Assembly (NCBI GenBank): GCA_966210725.1
Contig: CBIHLN010000083.1
Span: forward strand, 1-11,394
DNA length: 11,394 nucleotides
Direction: 5' to 3'
Origin: Lysobacter_C sp966210725
GTDB lineage: Bacteria > Pseudomonadota > Gammaproteobacteria > Xanthomonadales > Xanthomonadaceae
Shown: positions 1-6,432 of the stretch, one piece after another
How positions within the stretch are numbered: position 1 is the first letter of the stretch
How the letters are laid out: the number at the start of each line of letters is the position of its first letter
Notes under the pieces: model-generated
The model's database searches: none
What the model was told of the DNA's origin: nothing
The model's input: the letters and a program-made list of their open reading frames with translations, nothing else
Made by a program: the position numbers and the translations under genes

Positions 1-61
1 ACGCCTGCTCCGGCAGGTGGTCGTACTCGCCTTCGACGATGCCCTTGAAGCCGCGCGCGTC
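1..61 (-). pseudogene. fragment resembling the C-terminal end of ATP synthase beta subunit
   Basis: Read on the minus strand from about 61 to the left edge, one frame gives RGFKGIVEGEYDHLPEQA (positions 55-2). This closely resembles the conserved C-terminal stretch of F1-ATPase beta (AtpD), which in E. coli reads RGFKGIMEGEYDHLPEQA before FYMVG. Upstream of Arg the similarity stops: the expected FTGSPGKYVSLKDT-type segment is absent, no start codon is seen, and the frame runs into the end of the GtrA-family gene, which it overlaps in another frame. The fragment therefore looks like the 3' end of an atpD copy cut off on its 5' side and continuing leftward beyond the window. It could be a partial duplication, a rearrangement scar or an assembly joint. 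The match is short (18 residues) but very specific. Confidence 0.55.
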
Positions 62-80
62 GGTGCCGGCGGCAACGGCA

Positions 81-464
81 TCAACGCCGGTAGACCCAGT
101 GCCGCGAGAGCAGGAAGCCGACGCCGCCCAGCACCAGCTCCACGCCGGGCTTGGCCAGCCACGTCCATTTGAGGCCCACCGCATCGTCGATCGCGCCGAT
201 CGCCCAGGTGCTGATCAGGGTGGTCAGCAGCCACATGAGCACGAAGCGCGCGAACTGCCGCCGTCCGATCCGGGTGTCGTCGCCGGCAAAGGTGATCCGG
301 CCGTTGAGCCAGAACCCGAGCAACGCGCCGCTGATGCGCCCGGCGATGTTGGCCGGTTCCACGGGAAGGCCCAGGTGGCTCAGACCCACCATCACGCCCC
401 AGTCCACCAGCCATTGGACCACGCCGATCACCAGGTAGTGCCGCCCCTGCCGCCCCAGGCTCAT
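81..464 (-). CDS. GtrA-family small polytopic membrane protein
   Basis: A 127-residue hydrophobic protein with about four membrane segments (roughly residues 9-30, 38-56, 71-92 and 102-122). It carries family hallmarks: GALLGFWLNGRITF after the second helix and an aromatic/basic end, SRHWVYRR. GtrA-like proteins (PF04138) sit in the inner membrane and are thought to help move lipid-linked sugars across it in O-antigen glucosylation and related glycan modification; the substrate here cannot be told. The ATG at 464 is chosen because an AGGCGG ribosome site lies at 478-473, 8 bases upstream. A GTG at 473 would add three residues but has no usable site. It is divergent from glmU with about 180 bases between them. 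Its last codons overlap the region where the atpD-like fragment begins, so its C-terminus may have been affected by that junction, although it ends in a normal-looking place. Confidence 0.82.
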   Translation of the reverse strand: MSLGRQGRHYLVIGVVQWLVDWGVMVGLSHLGLPVEPANIAGRISGALLGFWLNGRITFAGDDTRIGRRQFARFVLMWLLTTLISTWAIGAIDDAVGLKWTWLAKPGVELVLGGVGFLLSRHWVYRR

Positions 465-606
465 GCGGCGCACCGCCTGCGCGTGCGCGGCATGCCCACG
501 CCTGCAGGCGCGGGCACGGTCGGAGACGGGGACGGCACGGCGTTTCCGCGGCGCGAAGGGGACATGGGAGGTCGCGGCACCGCGGCATCCTAACAGCGCC
601 GCCGGC

Positions 607-612
607 TAGAAT
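607..612 (+). promoter_or_regulatory. possible -10 element of the glmU promoter
   Basis: TAGAAT in the context GGCTAGAATCCG lies 33 bases before the glmU start. It is a near match to the sigma-70 -10 consensus TATAAT, and the same kind of GCTA motif precedes glmS. No convincing -35 hexamer is seen 16-18 bases upstream, so the call rests on the -10 box and its position. Confidence 0.35.
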
Positions 613-645
613 CCGCCCTCCGGTTCCACGTCCCCAGGAGTTGCC

Positions 646-2010
646 ATGCCCGCACCGCTGCACGTCGTCATCCTCGCCGCGGGCGAAGGCAAGCGCATGC
701 GCTCTTCCGTGCCCAAGGTGCTGCAGCCGATCGCGGGCCGCCCGATGCTGGGTCATGTGATCGACACCGCACGCGCGCTCGACCCGGCCGGCATCCACGT
801 GGTCTACGGCCACGGCGGCGATGCCGTGCGCGAGGCGTTCGCCGCCGATGCGAACCTGCACTGGTCCGAGCAGGCCCGGCGCCTGGGCACCGGCCACGCA
901 TTGCAGCAGGCGATGCCCGACGTGCCGTCCGATGCGCGCGTGCTGGTCCTCTACGGCGACGTGCCGCTCATTACCGCCGACACGCTGCGCCGCCTGCTCG
1001 AGGCGCCGGGCCGTATCGCGGTGCTGGTGGCCGACCTGGACGATCCGACCGGCTATGGGCGCATCGTGCGCGACGCCGAGGGGAAGGTGTCGCGAATCGT
1101 CGAACACAAGGATGCCGACGATGAGCAGCGCGAGATCCGCACCGTCAACACCGGCATCCTGGTCGCCGACGGCGAGCCCCTGCGGCGCTGGCTCGACGGC
1201 CTGGACAACGAGAATGCGCAGGGCGAGTACTACCTGACCGACGTGTTCGCCGCCGCGAGCAGCGAGTACAACGCCGCCGAGATGGTGCACGTGCGCGAGC
1301 CCGTCGAGGTCGAGGGCGCCAACGACCGCTGGCAGCTGGCGCAACTGGAGCGTGCGTTCCAGCTGCGCGCCGCGCGGGCGCTGTGCGTGGACGGCGCGCG
1401 CCTGGCCGACCCGGCGCGCATCGACGTGCGCGGCACCGTCAAGGTCGACCGCGATGTCGCCATCGACGTCGACGTGGTGCTTGAAGGCGACATCGAACTG
1501 GCCGAAGGCGTCGTCATCGGTCCGTTCTGCCGCCTGCGCAACGTGAAGCTGGGCCCCGGCACCGAGGTGCGCGCGCACTGTGACCTCGACGGCGTGGTCG
1601 TCGAGGGCGCCGCCACCATCGGCCCGTACGCGCGCCTGCGCCCCGGCACCGTGTTGGCCGACGGCGTGCACATCGGCAACTTCGTCGAAACCAAGAACAC
1701 GCGCCTGGGCGTGGCCAGCAAGGCCAACCACCTGACGTACCTGGGGGACGCGGTGGTCGGCAGCGGCGTCAACATCGGCGCCGGCACCATCACGTGCAAC
1801 TACGACGGCGCGAACAAGTCGACCACGACCATCGAGGACGGGGCCTTCATCGGCTCCAACAGCGCGCTGGTGGCCCCGGTGACGATTGGAAAGCAGGCGA
1901 CGGTGGCTGCCGGCTCGGTGATCACCCGCAACGCCCCCGACGGCAAGCTGAGCGTGGCGCGCGCGCGGCAGTCGGTGATCGACGGCTGGCAGCGGCCGAA
2001 GAAGAAATAG
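646..2010 (+). CDS. glmU: bifunctional UDP-N-acetylglucosamine pyrophosphorylase / glucosamine-1-phosphate N-acetyltransferase
   Basis: GlmU makes UDP-GlcNAc, the precursor of peptidoglycan and lipopolysaccharide, by acetylating glucosamine-1-phosphate and then coupling it to UTP. At 454 residues it matches the usual length (456 in E. coli). The N-terminal uridyltransferase domain (about 1-228) has the nucleotide-binding LAAGEGKRM at 10-18 followed by PKVLQ, the metal-ligand Asp105 in YGDVPL, and the NTGI and GEYYLTD motifs. The C-terminal half (about 250-440) is a left-handed beta-helix of hexapeptide repeats. It includes RPGT, NFVETKN, the likely catalytic His362 in NHLTYLGD, and the acetyl-CoA site region GAGTITCNYDG. 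The start is fixed by AGGAG at 636-640, 5 bases before ATG. It is complete and shows nothing unusual. Its usual partner glmS lies 8.3 kb downstream instead of next door. Confidence 0.98.
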   Translation: MPAPLHVVILAAGEGKRMRSSVPKVLQPIAGRPMLGHVIDTARALDPAGIHVVYGHGGDAVREAFAADANLHWSEQARRLGTGHALQQAMPDVPSDARVLVLYGDVPLITADTLRRLLEAPGRIAVLVADLDDPTGYGRIVRDAEGKVSRIVEHKDADDEQREIRTVNTGILVADGEPLRRWLDGLDNENAQGEYYLTDVFAAASSEYNAAEMVHVREPVEVEGANDRWQLAQLERAFQLRAARALCVDGARLADPARIDVRGTVKVDRDVAIDVDVVLEGDIELAEGVVIGPFCRLRNVKLGPGTEVRAHCDLDGVVVEGAATIGPYARLRPGTVLADGVHIGNFVETKNTRLGVASKANHLTYLGDAVVGSGVNIGAGTITCNYDGANKSTTTIEDGAFIGSNSALVAPVTIGKQATVAAGSVITRNAPDGKLSVARARQSVIDGWQRPKKK

Positions 2011-2031
2011 CCAGCCGCCGCGTATCCCCAA

Positions 2032-2111
2032 CTGTAGGAGCGGCTTCAGCCGCGATCGTGGCCCCGCAACCAGTGACCGGTTGTTGATCGCGGCTGAAGC
2101 CGCTCCTACAG
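2032..2111. repeat. inverted pair of REP-like units (type 1)
   Basis: GTAGGAGCGGCTTCAGCCGC begins at 2034 and its exact inverse complement ends at 2109. The perfect arms run 2032-2057 and 2086-2111 (26 bases each) around a 28-base loop. Each unit also has its own small stem (GCGGCT/AGCCGC). The GTAG head plus hairpin is the layout of REP units in Stenotrophomonas and Pseudomonas relatives, which are mobilised by RAYT transposases. The pair starts 21 bases after the glmU stop, so in RNA it could act as a 3' stabilising or terminating structure, but there is no T-run after it. Confidence 0.85.
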
Positions 2112-2129
2112 GGGGAGCGTCGACTTCGT

Positions 2130-2198
2130 GTAGGAGCGACGCGAGTCGCGACCGCGCGACTCCGGTCAAGCGCGCATCGCGACTCACGTCGCTCCTGC
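2130..2198. repeat. inverted pair of REP-like units (type 2)
   Basis: Unit GTAGGAGCGACGCGAGTCGC (from 2130, plus) is followed by an inverted, slightly diverged copy at 2175-2198, whose head is GCAG instead of GTAG. It shares the GTAGGAGC head with the neighbouring type 1 units but has a different stem (GCGAC/GTCGC). The same type 2 sequence recurs as a pair at 7763-7835. Confidence 0.8.
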
Positions 2199-2214
2199 AA
2201 AGGTTCGGGGATTC

Positions 2215-2238
2215 GATCGCGGCTGAAGCCGCTCCTAC
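2215..2238 (-). repeat. single REP-like unit (type 1)
   Basis: A 24-base minus-strand copy, identical to the unit at 2086-2109. It has no partner next to it, but it could pair with the plus-strand unit at 2034-2057. It is the last repeat before the convergent end of the histidine kinase gene (stop at 2267-2269). The remaining bases of this spacer show no other recognisable feature. Confidence 0.8.
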
Positions 2239-2266
2239 CGTGACATCGATGCACGGTGCCGCGGCG

Positions 2267-3577
2267 CTAGTCCGGCAGCACCATCGACACGCACAGCCCG
2301 CCGCCGTCACGGTTGAGCAGGGCGATGCGCCCGCCGTGCGCTTCGGCGATCTCGCGGGCCAGCGCCAGCCCGAGGCCCGTGCCGTTGCGCTTGGTGGAAT
2401 AGAACGGCAGCAGCGCATTGGCCAGCACCGCCTCGCTCATGCCGGTGCCGCGGTCGAGGATGTCCAGGCGCCACGCGTCGGGCAGCCGGCGGATCGCCAG
2501 GGCGACGTCGCCGGCGGCCGAGCCCGATTCGTGCGCGTTCTTGAGCAGGTTGATGACGCTCTGTTCCAGCTGTACCAGGTCGACGCGTGCGATTCCCTCG
2601 GGCGTGCCCTCGCAGCGGAACTCCACCTGTTCGCGCAACTGGGCGACAAAGCGCGACCACTGCACCGGCTCGCGACGCGGGGCGGGCAGCTTGGCGAAGC
2701 GCGCGTAGTCGCGGATGAAGCCTTCCAGGTGGCGCGCGCGGTCCTCGATGGTCGCCAGCGCGGTCGGCAGCTTCTCGAGCTGGCCGCGACGCAGCAGCTC
2801 AGACCCCGAGTGCGCCAGCGATGCGATCGGTGCCAGCGAGTTGTTGAGCTCGTGGCTGATGACGCGGATGACCTTCTTCCAGGTCTGCACTTCCTGCCGC
2901 CGCAGCTCGGCGGTCAGCACGCGCAGCAGGATCAGCTCGTGGCGGCGGCCGTTGAGTCGGAACTGGCGGCGGGCGAGGTGGTAGATGTCCTCGTGGTCGG
3001 CGTCGCCGACGGTGAACATGCCGTCGCCGCCGCGCTCGAAGGCCTCGCGCACGGCGTCGGCCGCGGTGGCGATCAGCGCGTCGAAGTCGTGGCCCTCCAG
3101 CTTGTGGCCTTCGCCCAGCAGCTTGCGCGCGGCGATGTTGCCCAACACGATGCGCCGCGCCGGATCGACCAGCACCATGGCGACCGGCGTGTTCTGCACC
3201 ATCGTGTCGAGCAGCAGCTCGCGCTGGACCAGCGCCAGGCGCTGCTCGCGAAGCGCATCACCCAGCCGGTTGTGGGCCTCGACCAGGTCGGCCAGTGCGC
3301 CCCGCCCGCGCCAGGCCAGTCCGAAACCGAAGTCGCCGTCGCGGTAACTGGCCACGCTGCCCGCCAGCGCGCGGAACAGCGCGTTCATGGGCGCGAAGGC
3401 GCGCCGCACGTGGTAGGCCAGCAGCGGCGCCAATACCGCCACGGCCGCCGCGGCCGCCATCCACGGCTGCGGCACCAGTGGCCGCAGCAGCGTGGCCAGG
3501 GCGGCGGCGGCCACGAGGTAGGCGATCGCCAACCCGGTGAAGACCAGGCTCAGCGGCAGGTGGCGGATCAGCCGCAT
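2267..3577 (-). CDS. membrane sensor histidine kinase (NtrY-like), partner of the sigma-54 regulator
   Basis: A 436-residue inner-membrane kinase expected to autophosphorylate and pass phosphate to the regulator encoded just upstream. Two membrane helices lie at about 8-32 and 38-57, with almost no periplasmic loop between them. A linker (60-115) and a PAS-like region (about 118-220) follow. The dimerisation helix carries SHELNNSLAPI with phosphoacceptor His242. The ATPase domain has an N box (NLLKNAHES, Asn347), G1 (DRGTGM, Asp375), F box (PFYSTK) and G2 (GTGLGLA, 399-405). HELNNS with a long-loop-free sensor region is typical of the NtrY/sigma-54 type of kinase. ATG 3577 is preferred to a longer upstream frame because it begins a normal hydrophobic N-terminus. 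It also has GAGG just ahead and lies 8 bases past the regulator stop, implying translational coupling. The signal is unknown. The short loop suggests sensing within the membrane or cytosol. Confidence 0.92.
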   Translation of the reverse strand: MRLIRHLPLSLVFTGLAIAYLVAAAALATLLRPLVPQPWMAAAAAVAVLAPLLAYHVRRAFAPMNALFRALAGSVASYRDGDFGFGLAWRGRGALADLVEAHNRLGDALREQRLALVQRELLLDTMVQNTPVAMVLVDPARRIVLGNIAARKLLGEGHKLEGHDFDALIATAADAVREAFERGGDGMFTVGDADHEDIYHLARRQFRLNGRRHELILLRVLTAELRRQEVQTWKKVIRVISHELNNSLAPIASLAHSGSELLRRGQLEKLPTALATIEDRARHLEGFIRDYARFAKLPAPRREPVQWSRFVAQLREQVEFRCEGTPEGIARVDLVQLEQSVINLLKNAHESGSAAGDVALAIRRLPDAWRLDILDRGTGMSEAVLANALLPFYSTKRNGTGLGLALAREIAEAHGGRIALLNRDGGGLCVSMVLPD

Positions 3578-3584
3578 GCCGGCC

Positions 3585-4928
3585 TCAGTCCCGTTTGATG
3601 CCGAGGCGGTCGAGGCGGCGGTACAGCGCCTGCCGGGACAACCCCAGTTCCGCGGCGGCCTGCGCCATGACGCCGCCATGGCGCGCGAGCACCGCTTCGA
3701 TCTCCGCGCGGTCCGGCTCGTCACTGGCGGCCGGCGGCCGTGCGGCCGGTGGCAGGCTCAGGTCGGCGGCACCGATGACCTCGCCGCGCGCCAGCAGCGC
3801 CGCACGCTGCAGGGTGTTGCGCAGTTCGCGCACGTTGCCGGGCCAGGCATGGGCTTTGAGCGCGCGCTCGGCGTCCTCGCCCAGACGTTTGCCCTCGCCC
3901 AGGGCCTGCAGGAAGTGGCGGGCCAGCGGCAGGATGTCGTCGACCCGCGCGGCCAGCGGCGGGATCTCGATCTGGATGGTGTTGAGCCGGTAGTAGAGGT
4001 CCTCGCGGAACCGGCCGTCCGCGATCATTGCCGCGAGGTCGGCGTTGGTCGCGCTCACCACGCGCACGGCCACTTGGCGCTCGCGGTTGGAACCCAGCCG
4101 TTCGAAGCGGCCGGTCTCCAGCACGCGCAGCAGCTTCATCTGCCCGGCCGGGGGCAGGTTGCCGATCTCGTCCAGGAACAGCGTGCCGCCGTCGGCCGCC
4201 TCGAACTTGCCCTCGCGCGCCTTGTTGGCGCCGGTGTAGGCGCCGGGTTCGCTGCCGAACAGCTCGGCCTCGATCAGCTCCGACGGCAGCGCGCCGCAAT
4301 TGAGCGTCACGAACGGGCCCTCTCGCACCGGCGAGTTGGCCTGGATGATCTGCGCGACCTTCTCCTTGCCGCTGCCGTTCGGGCCGCACACCAGCACCGG
4401 CACGTCCGCGCGCGCCACCTGCCCGGCCAGTTCGACCACGCGCGCCATCGCGTCGGACGCGAACACCAGACCACACAGGTCGAAGCGCGCCTCCAGCTGG
4501 CGGTGCGCACGCCGGCGCTGCCCCTGCAGGCGCGCCACCTCGCGCGAGGCCGCCGACAACTCCAGCAGGTTCTCCACCTGGGCGAGCAGCTTGCGGTCGT
4601 CCCACGGCTTGGCCAGGTAGTCGGCCGCGCCGGCCTTGGCCAGTTCCACCGCGGTGTCCAGGTGGGTCCACGCGGTCAGCAGGATGATCGGCAGGTCCGG
4701 ATGCCGCGCGCGGATGGCGCGGAACAGGGCGATGCCGTCCTCGCCCGACGTGGTGTCGGCGCGGAAGTTCATGTCCTGGATCACCAGGTCGACATCGCCG
4801 TCTTCCAGCGCGGCCAGCCCGGCCTCGGGCGACTCGGCCGTCTGCACGGCGATCTCGTGCATGCCCAGCAGCACGTCCAGCGCGGTGGCGACCGCGGGGT
4901 TGTCGTCGATGATCAGGACGGTGGGCAT
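3585..4928 (-). CDS. NtrC-family sigma-54-dependent response regulator
   Basis: A 447-residue activator of sigma-54 promoters. The receiver domain (1-122) has the acidic pair Asp8/Asp9, phosphoacceptor Asp52 (IQDMNF), Thr85 and Lys107. The AAA+ domain (about 150-380) has Walker A GPNGSGKE (182-189), the sigma-54 contact loop GAYTGA (229-234; most relatives have GAFTGA), Walker B GGTLFLDE (247-254) and the arginine-finger region FREDLYYRLN. A Fis-type helix-turn-helix ends the protein (about 408-445, AAAELGLSRQALYRRL). The ATG at 4928 starts directly at the first receiver strand (MPTVLIIDD). No good ribosome site is visible, and an upstream in-frame extension looks non-coding because it crosses repeats. 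It is cotranscribed with the kinase. The sigma-54 promoter in front of the exporter operon makes that operon its likely target, which is inference. Confidence 0.95.
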   Translation of the reverse strand: MPTVLIIDDNPAVATALDVLLGMHEIAVQTAESPEAGLAALEDGDVDLVIQDMNFRADTTSGEDGIALFRAIRARHPDLPIILLTAWTHLDTAVELAKAGAADYLAKPWDDRKLLAQVENLLELSAASREVARLQGQRRRAHRQLEARFDLCGLVFASDAMARVVELAGQVARADVPVLVCGPNGSGKEKVAQIIQANSPVREGPFVTLNCGALPSELIEAELFGSEPGAYTGANKAREGKFEAADGGTLFLDEIGNLPPAGQMKLLRVLETGRFERLGSNRERQVAVRVVSATNADLAAMIADGRFREDLYYRLNTIQIEIPPLAARVDDILPLARHFLQALGEGKRLGEDAERALKAHAWPGNVRELRNTLQRAALLARGEVIGAADLSLPPAARPPAASDEPDRAEIEAVLARHGGVMAQAAAELGLSRQALYRRLDRLGIKRD

Positions 4929-4954
4929 AGGTCGATGCGGGCCGGCTTCTGTGT

Positions 4955-4988
4955 CCTTCTCCCTCCGGGAAAAGGTGCCCCGAGGGGC
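4955..4988. repeat. double hairpin, family-type intergenic repeat
   Basis: CCTTCTCCC (4955-4963) pairs with GGGAAAAGG (4967-4975) with one mismatch. It is followed at once by GCCCC-GA-GGGGC (4977-4988) and GGATGAGG. This sequence style, a CCTTCTCCC hairpin then a GCCCC hairpin then a GGATGAGG tail, is recalled from many intergenic regions of Xanthomonas and Lysobacter. Together with 5098-5120 it may bound one repeat element. It lies 27 bases upstream of the regulator start and could also shape its leader RNA. Confidence 0.6.
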
Positions 4989-5097
4989 GGATGAGGTTAC
5001 GGCGGAGCGGTCTACGTTGAGATCGGGACGGCAGCGGCCGGTCGATGGATGTCCCCGGCCGTGGATGGTACGCAACTTCCCCGCACCCTCTCCTCAA

Positions 5098-5120
5098 CCC
5101 CTCTCCCGCAGGGAGAGGGG
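5098..5120. repeat. perfect 10-bp hairpin between exporter and regulator genes
   Basis: CCCCTCTCCC (5098-5107), loop GCA, and GGGAGAGGGG (5111-5120) form a perfect stem. It lies 21 bases beyond the stop of the second permease (5142-5144) on the minus strand, so it could act as a terminator-like or 3'-protecting stem for the exporter mRNA. No T-run follows on that strand. The CTCTCCC/GGGAGAG arm also occurs at 6407-6426, which suggests a dispersed repeat. Confidence 0.65.
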
Positions 5121-5141
5121 CTCAAGCGGACCAACGTCGTA

Positions 5142-6365
5142 TCAAACGCTCCGCGTCGCGACCGCCGGCGGTACTGAGGCCGCCTTGCGCGCCGGGCCGA
5201 ACACGGCCACCTGGCCCAGCAGCCACAGCGCGACCGCGCCGACCGGCAGGTACATCGCGGGCAGGCGTGGCAGTTCGTAGCGGTCCATCAGCATCAGGTT
5301 GATGCCATAGGCCATCAGCATGCCCAGCGCGATGCCGACCGTGGCCAGCAGGAAGTTCTCGGTCTGGAAGTAGCGCAGCACCTGGCCCCGCGTGGCGCCC
5401 AGGGCGCGGCGCACGCCGATCTGCTTGGTGCGCTGCGCCACCCAGAAGCTGGCCAGGCCGACGATGCCCAGGGCGGTCACCACCAGCAGGGCGATGGACA
5501 CGGCCACCAGCAGCCACGCCATCGAGCGGTCCTGGGCGTAATAGGCGCTGCGCATGTCGCTGAAGGTGTCATCGTTGAGGACGATGCGGCTGGGGTTGTT
5601 GGCATCCAGCGCGGCGAGCGCCGCCTTGATGACGTCCACGCGTCGGCCGGGCTCGGTGCGCAGCACGTACGGGCCCATGCCGTAAGGGGTGCGGATCGGC
5701 AGGATGATCGACAGCGCATGGTCGGCGGCGCCGCCGCCTTCGTTCGGGCGGATCAGGTGGTCCACCACACCGACGATGCGGATGGGGTTGTCGCCCCAGG
5801 TGTAGACCTGCTGGCCGACCGCGCTGCCGTCGGGGAACAGGCGCTGCGCGGTGGCGCGCGTCACCAGCATCGCCGGGATCGGCGTATCGCTGCCCGGCGT
5901 GTCCACCGCCTCCCAGTCGATGTACTCGTCCGGATTGAAATCGCGGCCCTCGACGATGCGCAGCCCGAAGGTTTCCACCAGGTCCTCCTCGCCCAGGTAC
6001 ACGCTGGCGTTGAGCGTCTGGTTCTGCTGGTCGGGCTCCAGGTTGACCGAGCTGTTCCACGACGAGTTGCCGTAGGGGATCTGGTTGGTCGCGCTGGCCG
6101 CCTGCACGCCGGGGATCGCGCGCAGCGAGGCCAGGTCTTCGCGGGTCAGCGCGCCGGCGTTGTCGTCGCTGCCGATGCCGGTGATGTGCACGCGCACGAT
6201 CTCCTCCTCGGCCAGGCCGCTGACGCGCTCCATGCGCTCCAGGCGGGTGCCGATCAGGAACAGCGCGTTGCAGATGATCGCGCAGCTCACGGCGATCTCC
6301 AGCACGATCAGGGCGGCGGCGGTCTTGTGCCGCAGCAGGGTGGAAAGGATGGGGCGGATGTCCAT
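5142..6365 (-). CDS. MacB/FtsX-type ABC transporter permease (second subunit)
   Basis: A 407-residue inner-membrane permease of the type VII (MacB/LolCE) ABC fold. One N-terminal helix (about 17-40) is followed by a large periplasmic domain (about 41-280, MacB_PCD-like) and three C-terminal helices (about 283-308, 336-359, 370-390). The conserved coupling segment QIGVRRALGATRGQVL (315-330) contacts the ATPase. Such proteins do not open a channel across the membrane; they drive periplasmic substrates outward by mechanotransmission. The start ATG has GGAG 7 bases upstream. It lies 67 bases after the first permease, and the two differ clearly in sequence, so they probably form a heterodimer. It is the last gene of the exporter operon. 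The substrate is not predictable; peptides, lipids and amphipathic toxins are all known for the family. Confidence 0.92.
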   Translation of the reverse strand: MDIRPILSTLLRHKTAAALIVLEIAVSCAIICNALFLIGTRLERMERVSGLAEEEIVRVHITGIGSDDNAGALTREDLASLRAIPGVQAASATNQIPYGNSSWNSSVNLEPDQQNQTLNASVYLGEEDLVETFGLRIVEGRDFNPDEYIDWEAVDTPGSDTPIPAMLVTRATAQRLFPDGSAVGQQVYTWGDNPIRIVGVVDHLIRPNEGGGAADHALSIILPIRTPYGMGPYVLRTEPGRRVDVIKAALAALDANNPSRIVLNDDTFSDMRSAYYAQDRSMAWLLVAVSIALLVVTALGIVGLASFWVAQRTKQIGVRRALGATRGQVLRYFQTENFLLATVGIALGMLMAYGINLMLMDRYELPRLPAMYLPVGAVALWLLGQVAVFGPARKAASVPPAVATRSV

Positions 6366-6406
6366 GGGGTTCTCCGGTCCGCCGAGGCGGAAGGTGGTCT
6401 CGTGTC

Positions 6407-6426
6407 CTCTCCGGCGCGCGGGAGAG
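6407..6426. repeat. small hairpin between the two permease genes
   Basis: CTCTCC (6407-6412) pairs with GGAGAG (6421-6426) around a GC-rich 8-base loop in the 67-base gap between the permeases. The arms resemble those of the hairpin at 5098-5120. A second small stem, CCGCC-GA-GGCGG, lies about 25 bases nearer the second permease start. Confidence 0.45.
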
Positions 6427-6432
6427 TGGCCG

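Noticed and set aside
39..593. Open frame of 184 codons on the plus strand over the GtrA-family gene
   Set aside because: It lies opposite a protein with clear GtrA hallmarks and membrane helices. Its product is low-complexity, as expected from antisense frames in high-GC DNA.
2081..4994. Two long plus-strand open frames (2081-3598 and 3537-4994) opposite the kinase and regulator
   Set aside because: They mirror genes with full sets of kinase and AAA+ motifs. Their products are rich in Arg, Gln, His and Ala with no domain, and the first one starts inside REP repeats.
5072..5090. Possible second sigma-54 promoter upstream of the regulator (GCAACTTCCCCGCACC read on the other strand)
   Set aside because: The spacing between the GC and GG elements is wrong and the -24 half is poor.
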